DNA of 30,105 nucleotides from Dorea sp. CAG:317. GTDB taxonomy: Bacteria > Bacillota > Clostridia > Lachnospirales > Lachnospiraceae. The notes under the pieces are model-generated. The model did not search any database and was not told the DNA's origin. It worked only from the letters and a program-made list of their open reading frames with translations. The first letter of the stretch is position 1; each line of letters begins with the position of its first letter. Both the position numbers and the translations under genes were made by a program. The stretch is from contig FR892668.1 in the NCBI GenBank assembly GCA_000433535.1, forward strand, positions 151,102-181,206, given 5' to 3'. Shown piece after piece: positions 22,228 through 29,956 of the stretch.

Positions 22228-24062
22228 TGGCAGCATATGAAGAACAGGAATATCATAAACCATTCAGGTTAAAGGTTTGGGCGAAAATGCTTCCCTTTTT
22301 TAATCCCTATAAGAAATATTTCGCAATTACGCTTGGACTTAATATCTTTCTTGCGGGTGTAGATGTGCTTACGCCGCTGTTTCAGAGCTATGCCATTGAT
22401 CATTTTATCGTGCCGGATACACTGGATGGAATCTATACATTTGCCTTTGTGTATATTAGTATGATCGTGATGCAGACGATCTCCGTGTACTGGTCTGTGC
22501 ATGCGGCAACTACAATAGAAATGTGTGTCGGTAAAGATTTGAAATGGGCACAATTTGAACATTTGCAGACTTTGTCCTTTTCTTACTATAATACAACACC
22601 GGTCGGTTATATTCATGCAAGAGTGATGAGCGATACTTTGAAAATTGCAGGAGTGGCGGCATGGGGACTGGTGGATATGTTTTGGGCATTTCTCTATGTG
22701 GTGAGTGTATTTGTGGTTATGTTTGTCTTAAATGCCCGCCTTGCGGCGATTCTTCTTGTCATCGTGCCGTGTATTGCAGTGATTACAGTAGTTTTTCAGA
22801 ATAAGATCCTACATTGGAACCGAAGGGTTCGAAGGATCAATTCGCAGATTACAAGTGCATATAACGAGGGGATTACCGGAGTGAAGACCTCTAAGACAAT
22901 GGGGATTGAAAGTGATAATGAAGAAGCCTTCTTTGAACGGACTTCTGATATGTATCGCTCAGCGGGGAAGGCTGCAAAATTAAATGCTGTCTACATTCCG
23001 ACCATTTTGCTGTTCGGTTCTGCTGCTGCGGCATTCGTACTTTATCGGGGCGGTTATATGGTTCAGCAGGATTTGATCAAACTGGGAACACTGTCTGTTT
23101 TTATTTCCTATGCAGTTGTAATTTTTGAGCCTATTCAGCAGCTTGCTAGGCTTCTTGCGGATCTTATTTCCTGTCAGGCAAATATTGAGCGGGTGATGGA
23201 TCTTCTGGAACAGACACCGGACGTGACAGACCGACCGGATATCATAGAAAAATACGGAGATAATTTTCATCCCAAGAAGGAAAATTGGGAGAAGATTCAA
23301 GGAGATATTGTCTTTGAGGATGTCTCTTTTATGTATCCTGATGGTAAGGAATATGTCTTAGAACATTTTAATCTCCATATCCCGGCAGGAATGAATGTGG
23401 CAATTGTAGGAGAAACAGGAGCCGGGAAATCTACGCTTGTGAATCTGGTCGGACGATTTTTTGAGCCGACAAAAGGACGGATATTGATTGACGGTGTGGA
23501 TTATCGAGAGAGAAGCCAATTGTGGCTTCACAGTCAGATCGGCTATGTGCTTCAGAACCCACATTTATTTTCCGGAACGGTGAGAGAAAATATTCGATAT
23601 GGGCGTCTGGACGCTTCAGATGAAGAAGTGGAGGCGGCAGCAAGAAGTGTTTCCGCAGATGAAGTAGTAATGAAATTAAAAGACGGCTACGACAGTGATG
23701 TCGGAGAGAGCGGCGGACGGTTATCCGTGGGAGAGAAGCAGCTGATTTCCTTTGCAAGAGCGATTCTTGCAGAACCGGCAATTTTTGTGCTGGATGAGGC
23801 TACTTCATCTATTGATACGGTGTCAGAACAGTTGATACAAGAAGCGACTGATAAGCTGCTAAGAGGACACACTTCCTTTGTGATTGCACACCGCCTGTCT
23901 ACAATCAGAAAGGCAGACCTTATTCTTGTAGTAAAAGATGGAAAAATCATCGAGCAGGGAACACACAAGGAACTTCTTAGTGAAAAGGGCTATTATCACG
24001 ACCTGTATAATAAGCAGTTTGAAGAAGAGTCGGCCCGGAAGGTATTCGCCGGAGATATGTAA
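22227..24062 (+). CDS. ABC exporter half-transporter, subunit 2 (consensus Walker B)
   Basis: Partner of the preceding gene, 611 residues, with six membrane segments (about 30-320) and an ATPase domain. Walker A is GETGAGKST (about 395), Walker B is IFVLDEATSSID with the catalytic glutamate, and the H-loop is IAHRLSTI. Its signature is LSVGEKQ instead of LSGGQ. This complements subunit 1: the working ATP site combines this Walker A/B with the LSGGQ of subunit 1, and the degenerate site combines the Walker motifs of subunit 1 with LSVGE. Its start overlaps the upstream stop by one base, ensuring coupled translation. Confidence 0.94.
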   Translation: MAAYEEQEYHKPFRLKVWAKMLPFFNPYKKYFAITLGLNIFLAGVDVLTPLFQSYAIDHFIVPDTLDGIYTFAFVYISMIVMQTISVYWSVHAATTIEMCVGKDLKWAQFEHLQTLSFSYYNTTPVGYIHARVMSDTLKIAGVAAWGLVDMFWAFLYVVSVFVVMFVLNARLAAILLVIVPCIAVITVVFQNKILHWNRRVRRINSQITSAYNEGITGVKTSKTMGIESDNEEAFFERTSDMYRSAGKAAKLNAVYIPTILLFGSAAAAFVLYRGGYMVQQDLIKLGTLSVFISYAVVIFEPIQQLARLLADLISCQANIERVMDLLEQTPDVTDRPDIIEKYGDNFHPKKENWEKIQGDIVFEDVSFMYPDGKEYVLEHFNLHIPAGMNVAIVGETGAGKSTLVNLVGRFFEPTKGRILIDGVDYRERSQLWLHSQIGYVLQNPHLFSGTVRENIRYGRLDASDEEVEAAARSVSADEVVMKLKDGYDSDVGESGGRLSVGEKQLISFARAILAEPAIFVLDEATSSIDTVSEQLIQEATDKLLRGHTSFVIAHRLSTIRKADLILVVKDGKIIEQGTHKELLSEKGYYHDLYNKQFEEESARKVFAGDM

Positions 24063-24068
24063 AATAAT

Positions 24069-24106
24069 AAAGTACAAGATTCATGAGCAGATGAATCTTG
24101 TACTTT
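24069..24106. terminator. Strong hairpin terminator between convergent genes
   Basis: AAAGTACAAGATTCAT (24069-24084) pairs perfectly over 16 bases with 24091-24106 around the 6-base loop GAGCAG, followed by GTTTTATAAT. It ends the ABC exporter operon and may also serve the minus-strand gene at 24162-24458. Confidence 0.85.
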
Positions 24107-24161
24107 GTTTTATAATGGGGGGATTTATTGTTTTATAATCTGAGGGATAAATATATTTTAC

Positions 24162-24458
24162 TTATGCAGAGTGGATGCCTTCAACGGTAATCCGCTTTAT
24201 GAATCTGGATAATCCGAGGGTTACAACATTATCAATGTACGCGGGGATTCTACGGATCAGTACTTCGCCCAGTTCATGGCTGACACTCTGAAAGTGGTCT
24301 GCTTTTAACAGAGCTGCTTCATTCTCATCAACAAATCTTGCTGATATCTCAAGACGAGAACCTCCTCAGGTATGGCAGATCATCGGGGTGATCAGAATGT
24401 TTTTATAGCCTTTTTCCTCCATGTATTCTTTTAATCGTTCGTCTAATTTTATATTCAT
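24162..24458 (-). CDS. Candidate selenoprotein with in-frame UGA (HesB-like or CC/Se type)
   Basis: Reading 24458 down to 24162 gives 98 codons broken only by a TGA at codon 31 (24368-24366). Before it: MNIKLDERLKEYMEEKGYKN...MICHT; after it: GGSRLEISARFVDENEAALL, and on to FIKRITVEGIHSA before TAA. AAGGAGAGG lies about 6 bases before the ATG, and TATAAT (24495-24490) is a possible -10. The UGA sits in a redox-like context, Cys-His-Thr-UGA-Gly-Gly, where selenocysteine would give a CxxU pair, and a fitting hairpin follows it. I recall short HesB-like or 'CC/Se motif' (seleno)proteins in Clostridia with similar text, so this is a probable selenoprotein of unknown function. The alternative is a gene disabled by one Cys-to-stop mutation. 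Confidence 0.6.
24335..24355 (-). promoter_or_regulatory. Candidate bacterial SECIS hairpin
   Basis: In the mRNA, GUCUUG (24355-24350) pairs with CAAGAU (24340-24335) over 6 bp, one of them G-U, around a 9-base loop AGAUAUCAG. The loop starts 16 bases after the UGA and has G at its second position. This meets the usual bSECIS rules (loop of 3-14 bases, G in the first two positions, 16-37 bases from the UGA). The stem is short, so it could be chance. Confidence 0.45.
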
Positions 24459-24537
24459 AAGAACCTCTCCTTTTGTTTTGTTTTTCTTTATTATACGGAA
24501 AGGAAGTGAAGAGTTCTGTAATCCGGTCACAAAATAC

Positions 24538-24566
24538 TTGTATGGGTATTTCCTTATGTATATAAT
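24538..24566 (+). promoter_or_regulatory. Promoter of the cysteine hydrolase-GNAT pair
   Basis: TTGTAT (24538-24543), 17-base spacer, TATAAT (24561-24566), 35 bases before the start codon. The -10 is perfect, the -35 weak. Confidence 0.5.
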
Positions 24567-24601
24567 GGTAAATAAGAATGATAACGAAAGGGAGAATAGA
24601 T

Positions 24602-25147
24602 ATGGAAGCGTTGATCGTTGTAGATATGCAGAATGATTTTATTGATGGTGCGCTGGGAACGAAGGAGGCGGAAGCAATCGTTCCGAATGTAGTGAAAAAG
24701 ATTCAGGAGTTTCACGAAGATGGAGAACATCGTATTTTGTATACAAGAGATACACATGGAGAAAATTATCTGGAAACACAGGAAGGAGTGAATCTTCCGG
24801 TTGTGCATTGTGTCAAAGGGACAAAGGGATGGGAGATTTGTCCGGAAGTGGAAGCGCTTAGAAAGGAAAATCCTATTGATAAGCCGTCATTTGGAAGTCC
24901 CGTGCTTGGTCAAGTATTAAAAGCGCAGGATGAAGATTTGAGAAAGCAGGGAAAAGAAGGAATTACTTCGGTAACGCTGATTGGACTTTGTACAGATATC
25001 TGTGTGATTACAAATGCATTGCTTGTGAAAGCATATCTGCCGGAAGTTCCGGTGATCGTAGAGTCTGATTGTTGTGCCGGAGTTACGGTAGAAAGTCATA
25101 ATAATGCATTGGAAGCTATGAAAATGTGTCAGATTCAGATTAGATAA
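24602..25147 (+). CDS. Isochorismatase-like cysteine hydrolase
   Basis: A 181-residue enzyme of the isochorismatase/nicotinamidase superfamily. The catalytic Asp lies in LIVVDMQNDF (residue 8) and the nucleophile in LIGLCTDICV, where the second cysteine corresponds to the family nucleophile; a lysine in HCVKGTKGW should complete the triad. The text resembles PncA-type nicotinamidases, but the metal-site residues are not certain, so the substrate stays open. I take ATG 24602, 7 bases after AAAGGGAG, rather than ATG 24578, which lies before that ribosome site. The GNAT gene follows 11 bases downstream. Confidence 0.88.
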   Translation: MEALIVVDMQNDFIDGALGTKEAEAIVPNVVKKIQEFHEDGEHRILYTRDTHGENYLETQEGVNLPVVHCVKGTKGWEICPEVEALRKENPIDKPSFGSPVLGQVLKAQDEDLRKQGKEGITSVTLIGLCTDICVITNALLVKAYLPEVPVIVESDCCAGVTVESHNNALEAMKMCQIQIR

Positions 25148-25158
25148 CAGGGGGAGTT

Positions 25159-25641
25159 ATGAACGAAAAAAAGATTACTTTTCGGATGGCAGAGGAGAAA
25201 GATGCAGGACTTGTGATGTCATTTATCCATCACTTATCGGTTTATGAGGAAATGGAAGGTTCGGTGCAGGCGACAGAAGAACTCTTAAGGGAGAATCTAT
25301 TCCGCAAAAAAGGCGCAGAGGTTTTATTTGCTCTTGTAGATGGAAAAGAAGTGGGAATGGCTCTGTATACTGCCGGGTTTGCCGGATATCTGGGAAAACA
25401 GAATCTGTTTCTTGATACGCTGTATGTGTTGGAGGAATATCGAAGAGACGGAGTGGGACAGGCTATTTTCGGAAGACTCGCTGAAATTGCAGAAGAGCGT
25501 GGCTGTGGAAGAATCGAATGGATCTGCCTGAAAGAAAATCAGCCCGGCATGAACTTCTACCGGAAACAAGGAGCCAATATGCTTGACTCCTGTGTGATGT
25601 TTCGATTGGAAGAAGCTGTGATGCGCGGACTGATAGAATAG
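25159..25641 (+). CDS. GNAT family N-acetyltransferase
   Basis: A 160-residue acetyl-CoA-dependent acyltransferase. The pyrophosphate-binding loop reads EYRRDGVGQAIFGRL near residues 94-108, preceded by the strand LFLDTLYVL and followed by the NFYRKQGA motif. The pattern resembles the spermidine/diamine acetyltransferase group, but the substrate cannot be assigned. GGGGGAG precedes the ATG. It is probably co-transcribed with the cysteine hydrolase. Only 24 bases separate it from the convergent luxS, and no terminator is visible there. Confidence 0.9.
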   Translation: MNEKKITFRMAEEKDAGLVMSFIHHLSVYEEMEGSVQATEELLRENLFRKKGAEVLFALVDGKEVGMALYTAGFAGYLGKQNLFLDTLYVLEEYRRDGVGQAIFGRLAEIAEERGCGRIEWICLKENQPGMNFYRKQGANMLDSCVMFRLEEAVMRGLIE

Positions 25642-25665
25642 TTGTGGAAAGTAATGAAAAAATGA

Positions 25666-26148
25666 TCAATCAGCTGGATAGATTAGCCGATCATCTGTGA
25701 TATCGGTTAAAACATCCTGAAGATATTTTTTTGCCAAATATTTTGCCATAGGAAGGTTCATATCTAAGTGATTTCCGCAGTCTTTTGCACTTGCACCCGG
25801 AACTTCACCTTCGAAATCTGCGATAAATGTAAACATTTCTCTCATTAAGGGAATTATATCGCGGGAACTGTATTCGCCGGAAAGAAGAAGGTAAAAGCCG
25901 GTGCGGCAGCCCATTGGACCAAAATAAATTGTTTTTGCGCCGAATTCAGAATGATTTCTTAAAAAGGTGGCAGCTAAATGTTCAATGGTGTGCATTTCTG
26001 CTGTATTCATGACCGGTTCATCGTTCGGGCTGGTCATGCGAAGATCAAATGTTGTGATGGGATGCCCTTCTACATAATCAATGCGTGAAACGTAGACTCC
26101 CGGAATTAATTTTAAATGGTCTATCGTGAAACTTGTTATTTTTTCCAT
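25666..26148 (-). CDS. luxS: S-ribosylhomocysteine lyase
   Basis: Splits S-ribosylhomocysteine into homocysteine and DPD, the AI-2 precursor, as part of activated-methyl recycling. Metal ligands are His53 and His57 in HTIEH and Cys124 in AKDCGNH; Cys81 in GPMGCRTGFY is the catalytic cysteine. The 160-residue product starts at MEKITSF, directly after AAAAAGGAGG with 8 bases spacing; the longer frame from 26178 starts before that ribosome site. No pfs/mtnN gene is adjacent. Complete and canonical, so homocysteine recycling and AI-2 formation are expected. Confidence 0.97.
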   Translation of the reverse strand: MEKITSFTIDHLKLIPGVYVSRIDYVEGHPITTFDLRMTSPNDEPVMNTAEMHTIEHLAATFLRNHSEFGAKTIYFGPMGCRTGFYLLLSGEYSSRDIIPLMREMFTFIADFEGEVPGASAKDCGNHLDMNLPMAKYLAKKYLQDVLTDITDDRLIYPAD

Positions 26149-26178
26149 ATTGATAACCTCCTTTTTATGTCCGACCAT

Positions 26179-26207
26179 ATCATAACATTTTTTTCGTAGA
26201 TTTGAAA
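26179..26207 (-). promoter_or_regulatory. luxS promoter
   Basis: On the minus strand TTTCAA (26207-26202), 17-base spacer, TATGAT (26184-26179). The direct repeat AGATTTGAAAG (26198-26208 and 26213-26223 on the plus strand) covers the -35 region. Confidence 0.55.
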
Positions 26208-26254
26208 GCTGAGATTTGAAAGATAGATTTTCTGTGGGAAAATGAGAAGAAATG

Positions 26255-26263
26255 TGTTATACT
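26255..26263 (+). promoter_or_regulatory. Extended -10 promoter of the histidine phosphatase gene
   Basis: TGTTATACT, an extended -10 box with no good -35 upstream, 27 bases before the ATG. Confidence 0.4.
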
Positions 26264-26289
26264 TAACCTCGGATGTGAGGAGGCAGAAG

Positions 26290-26919
26290 ATGAAGATCTA
26301 TTTTGTAAGACATGGAGAAACTGATTGGAACAAGGATAGAAAGATTCAAGGACAGGTAAATATTTCTTTGAATGAATTCGGCAGGCATCTGGCGAGAGAG
26401 ACAGCAAAAGGACTGAAGGAGATTCCATTTGATGTGTGCTTCACCAGTCCGCTTGACAGAGCCAGAGAAACGGCAGAGATTATATTAGAAGGAAGAGAAG
26501 TCCCGGTGATTGAGGATGAACGAATCATAGAGATGGGATTCGGAAGTTATGAAGGTGGTTGTTGTTCCGGTGAGGGATGGAATGTACCGGACAGCTTTCA
26601 GAAGTTTTTTGATGATCCGGAACACTTTGTGCCGGGAGAAGGGGGAGAGACATTTTTACAGGTAAAAGAACGCACCGGTGATTTTTTGAACTGGCTGTAT
26701 GATCAGGATGCTTACAAGGACAGCAATATTCTGATTACCACTCACGGCGCGGCGCTCGCAGGACTGCTTAACAATATTCGCAGGCAACCGTTAGAACAAT
26801 ATTGGGGAATCGGTGTGCATAAAAATTGTGCCGTGACAAAAGTAGATGTCACAGATAAAGAAGCTGTGATTGAGTTTGAAAATGAAGTCTATTATAAAGA
26901 CGAAGTAAAACCGTGGTAG
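26290..26919 (+). CDS. Histidine phosphatase (phosphoglycerate-mutase-like)
   Basis: A 209-residue member of the histidine phosphatase superfamily. The catalytic RHGE motif is in YFVRHGETDWN (His at about 8), the acidic residue in MGFGSYEG near 80, and the second histidine in LITTHGAALAG near 150. Such proteins dephosphorylate small molecules such as alpha-ribazole phosphate, sugar phosphates or phosphoglycerate; the substrate is unknown here. The ATG at 26290 is supported by GAGGAGG 6 bases upstream; ATG 26242 is far upstream of it. It is divergent from luxS. Confidence 0.9.
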   Translation: MKIYFVRHGETDWNKDRKIQGQVNISLNEFGRHLARETAKGLKEIPFDVCFTSPLDRARETAEIILEGREVPVIEDERIIEMGFGSYEGGCCSGEGWNVPDSFQKFFDDPEHFVPGEGGETFLQVKERTGDFLNWLYDQDAYKDSNILITTHGAALAGLLNNIRRQPLEQYWGIGVHKNCAVTKVDVTDKEAVIEFENEVYYKDEVKPW

Positions 26920-26994
26920 AGTGACACGGGGATATGGAAAAGTATAGAAGTATTATTTAATGATAGAATTGTGTAAAACAGGAGGAATGAAGAG

Positions 26995-27999
26995 ATGATC
27001 GGAGATAAGAAAGTATTATTCAGCGGAATGCAGGCGACAGGAAATCTCACACTTGGAAATTATTTGGGAGCGCTGAAAAACTGGGTGACATTGAGTGATG
27101 AATATGAATGCTTTTACAGTGTGGTTGACATGCATTCTATTACAGTGAGACAGGATCCGGCAACCTTGAGAAAGAGAGCGAGAGCGCTTCTGACACTCTA
27201 CATTGCGGCAGGATTAGATCCGAAGAAAAACTGTATTTACTATCAGTCTCATGTGTCCGGACATGCAGAACTTGCATGGATTTTGAATTGTTTTACTTAC
27301 ATGGGTGAATTGAACCGTATGACTCAATTTAAGGACAAAGCAGCAAAGCATGCAGATAATATCAATGCAGGACTTTTTACTTATCCGGTATTGATGGCGG
27401 CAGATATTCTGTTGTATCAGGCAGATGTGGTTCCGGTTGGCGTAGACCAGATGCAGCATTTGGAGCTTACCAGAGATATTGCAGAGCGTTTCAATAATAT
27501 ATACGGAGATGTATTTACAATCCCGGAACCATATATCGGCAAAGTCGGAGCGAAGATCATGAGCCTTCAGGACCCGACAAAGAAAATGTCAAAATCAGAT
27601 GAGAATCCTAATGCCAGCATTTATCTTATGGATGATCCTGATGCAATTATGCGAAAATGTAAACGTGCAGTGACTGATTCAGAGGCACAGATTCTTTACC
27701 GGGACGAGCAGCCGGGAGTGAAGAACTTAATTGACATCTATAGTGCATGTACAGGTAAAAAGCCGGAAGAAGTCGTGGCAGAATTTGACGGAAAAGGATA
27801 CGGTGACTTTAAGATGGCAGTTGGAGAATCTGTCGTGTCTGTATTAAAGCCATTGCAGGAGGAAGTGGAAAGACTCAGCAAAGATAAGGCATATATTGAT
27901 GGTATCATCAAAGAAAATGCGGAAAAAGCAAATTATTATGCAATGAAGACACTCCGCAAAGTACAGAAAAAAGTAGGATTTCCAGAGAGAATCAGATAG
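26995..27999 (+). CDS. trpS: Tryptophanyl-tRNA synthetase
   Basis: Class I synthetase of 334 residues charging tRNA-Trp. The HIGH-equivalent motif is TGNLTLGNYLGAL near residue 16, the tryptophan-binding region includes ADILLYQAD and PVGVDQMQHLELTRDIA, and the KMSKS motif is KKMSKSDENP near 197. AGGAGG lies before the ATG. There are only 75 bases between the upstream gene and trpS, too short for a full T-box, and none was seen. A terminator follows. Confidence 0.97.
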   Translation: MIGDKKVLFSGMQATGNLTLGNYLGALKNWVTLSDEYECFYSVVDMHSITVRQDPATLRKRARALLTLYIAAGLDPKKNCIYYQSHVSGHAELAWILNCFTYMGELNRMTQFKDKAAKHADNINAGLFTYPVLMAADILLYQADVVPVGVDQMQHLELTRDIAERFNNIYGDVFTIPEPYIGKVGAKIMSLQDPTKKMSKSDENPNASIYLMDDPDAIMRKCKRAVTDSEAQILYRDEQPGVKNLIDIYSACTGKKPEEVVAEFDGKGYGDFKMAVGESVVSVLKPLQEEVERLSKDKAYIDGIIKENAEKANYYAMKTLRKVQKKVGFPERIR

Positions 28000-28047
28000 A
28001 TGCTTTTGAAGAAAGTAAAAGAAATTCTGGAATAGACAAGTCAAGAA

Positions 28048-28080
28048 AAATGGGACAGCACGTGGGCTGTCCCATTTCTT
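28048..28080. terminator. Terminator between trpS and the ABC-F gene
   Basis: AAATGGGACAGC (28048-28059) pairs perfectly with GCTGTCCCATTT (28066-28077) around a 6-base loop. T-rich on the right and A-rich on the left, so it can serve both convergent genes. Confidence 0.85.
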
Positions 28081-28102
28081 ATATTAGGAAATATGTTTTT
28101 AT

Positions 28103-29737
28103 TTAGTCGTCCTCTTCTGTTGAAACGGTATAAGTGGCACGTTTTCTTGCCATCTCATCACTCTCTAAATATTCGTCATAAGTTGTAATCTTATCAATGA
28201 GTTTTCCGCCCGGTACGATTTCCATGATTCGGTTCGCTGTTGTCTGCACGATCTGATGGTCGCGGCAGGAGAAGAGCAGTACGCCTGGAAATTTTGTCAT
28301 ACCGTTATTCAGTGCTGTGATGGATTCCATATCCAAATGGTTGGTAGGCTCATCAAGAATCAATACGTTAGATCCGGAAATCATCATTTTGGAAAGCATG
28401 CAACGTACTTTTTCTCCACCGGATAACACATTGACACGTTTTACACCGTCATCGCCGCCGAAGAGCATTCTTCCGAGGAAACCGCGGACATAAGTGGCAT
28501 CTTTTTCTTCTGAATACTGTGTGAGCCATTCTACGATTGTGGAATCATTATCGAATTCGCTGCCGAAATCTAATGGGAAATAAGATTGAGATGTTGTAAT
28601 TCCCCATTTATATACACCCTCATCCGGTTCCATTTCACCCATAAGAATCTGGAAAAGTGTTGTTTTTGCAAGTTCGTTTCCGCCGACAAATGCTACCTTA
28701 TCGTCATGATTTAAGGTGAAGGAAATGTTATCTAACACTTTTTCACCGTCGATAGTCTTGCTTAATCCTTCTACGGACAGGACGTCGTTACCAATGGAAC
28801 GATTTGGACGAAAATCAATATAAGGATATTTACGGCTGGATGGCTGAATATCATCGAGCTGAATTTTCTCCAACGCACGTTTTCTGGAGGTTGCCTGCTT
28901 TGATTTTGAAGCATTGGCGCTGAAACGAGAGATAAATTCCTGTAATTCTTTGATTTTCTCCTCTTTCTTCTTGTTTGCTTCTTTCATCTGACGAATCAAA
29001 AGCTGGCTGGATTCATACCAGAAGTCATAGTTTCCGGCGTAGAGTTTGATCTTACCGTAGTCGATATCTGCAATCTGTGTACAGACTTTATTTAAGAAAT
29101 AACGGTCATGAGATACAACGATCACTGTGTTGTCAAAGTTGATCAAAAATTCTTCCAGCCATGCAATGGCATCGAGATCCAGATGGTTGGTAGGCTCGTC
29201 AAGGAGAAGAATATCAGGGTTACCAAACAATGCCTGAGCAAGGAGGACTTTTACCTTCTCGGGTCCATTTAAGTTTTTCATGATTTCATAGTGGTACTCT
29301 GTGGCGATACCAAGTCCGTTTAACAAGGTTGCAGCGTCAGATTCGGCTTCCCACCCGTTCATTGCAGCAAATTCACCTTCCAGTTCACTTGCTTTGATTC
29401 CATCTTCGTCTGTGAAATCTTCCTTGGCATAGATGGCTTCTTTTTCTTTCATAATCTCATAAAGTCTTGCATTTCCCATCATGACGGTGTCAAGAACAGG
29501 AAATTCGTCGTATTTGAAATGATCCTGCTGAAGGAAAGAAAGACGTTCACCGGGTGTGATGATTACTTCACCCTTCGTAGGTTCAAGCTGTCCGGATAAA
29601 ATTTTAAGAAATGTGGATTTTCCGGCACCGTTTGCGCCGATCAGTCCGTAACAGTTTCCTTCCGTAAATTTAATATTTACATCTTCAAATAATGCTTTTT
29701 TCCCAACACGCAGTGTAATATTGCTTGTGCTTATCAT
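28103..29737 (-). CDS. ABC-F family ATPase, YbiT-like
   Basis: A soluble 544-residue protein with two ATPase domains and no membrane part. ABC-F proteins act on the ribosomal E-site, in translation control or antibiotic protection. Domain 1 has Walker A GANGAGKST (about 35) and Walker B ILLLDEPTNHLD, with the interdomain linker near 240-310. Several motifs are unusual: the first signature reads LNGPEKVKV, the second Walker A reads GGNELAKTT (alanine for the glycine before lysine), and the second H-loop reads FSCRDHQ. The second signature (LSGGEKVR) and Walker B (LILDEPTNHLD) are normal. Some of these differences may be typical of clostridial YbiT-like members. AAGGAGC lies before the ATG. Confidence 0.93.
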   Translation of the reverse strand: MISTSNITLRVGKKALFEDVNIKFTEGNCYGLIGANGAGKSTFLKILSGQLEPTKGEVIITPGERLSFLQQDHFKYDEFPVLDTVMMGNARLYEIMKEKEAIYAKEDFTDEDGIKASELEGEFAAMNGWEAESDAATLLNGLGIATEYHYEIMKNLNGPEKVKVLLAQALFGNPDILLLDEPTNHLDLDAIAWLEEFLINFDNTVIVVSHDRYFLNKVCTQIADIDYGKIKLYAGNYDFWYESSQLLIRQMKEANKKKEEKIKELQEFISRFSANASKSKQATSRKRALEKIQLDDIQPSSRKYPYIDFRPNRSIGNDVLSVEGLSKTIDGEKVLDNISFTLNHDDKVAFVGGNELAKTTLFQILMGEMEPDEGVYKWGITTSQSYFPLDFGSEFDNDSTIVEWLTQYSEEKDATYVRGFLGRMLFGGDDGVKRVNVLSGGEKVRCMLSKMMISGSNVLILDEPTNHLDMESITALNNGMTKFPGVLLFSCRDHQIVQTTANRIMEIVPGGKLIDKITTYDEYLESDEMARKRATYTVSTEEDD

Positions 29738-29811
29738 AATCTACATGCTCCTTATCATCATTTTCTTGCCGCATGCTATCTGCGGTTCCTATTTATCTAC
29801 ATACATTCACC

Positions 29812-29840
29812 ATCATAACAAATCTATATAGAAATAGCAA
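29812..29840 (-). promoter_or_regulatory. ABC-F gene promoter
   Basis: On the minus strand TTGCTA (29840-29835), 17-base spacer, TATGAT (29817-29812), with an extended TG. This gives a leader of roughly 65 bases with a small CCGCA/TGCGG hairpin (29769-29785). Confidence 0.55.
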
Positions 29841-29926
29841 TATAAAACGAGGAAGCTGTAAAGCATTACAAAGATTTTTAAGAAATGTTTTCGGATTTTA
29901 TGGTTTCTCTTCGCAAAAAATGGGTA

Positions 29927-29932
29927 TATAAT
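29927..29932 (+). promoter_or_regulatory. -10 box before the patatin-like gene
   Basis: A perfect TATAAT 25 bases before the start codon; the -35 position (TTTCTC, 29904-29909) is weak. Confidence 0.45.
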
Positions 29933-29956
29933 AGTTGAAAGAAGGAGGGAACGCAT

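Noticed and set aside
24421..24636. A 71-codon plus-strand frame before the cysteine hydrolase
   Set aside because: It has no ribosome site, low-complexity residues, overlaps the start of the minus-strand UGA gene and runs through the promoter and start of the hydrolase.
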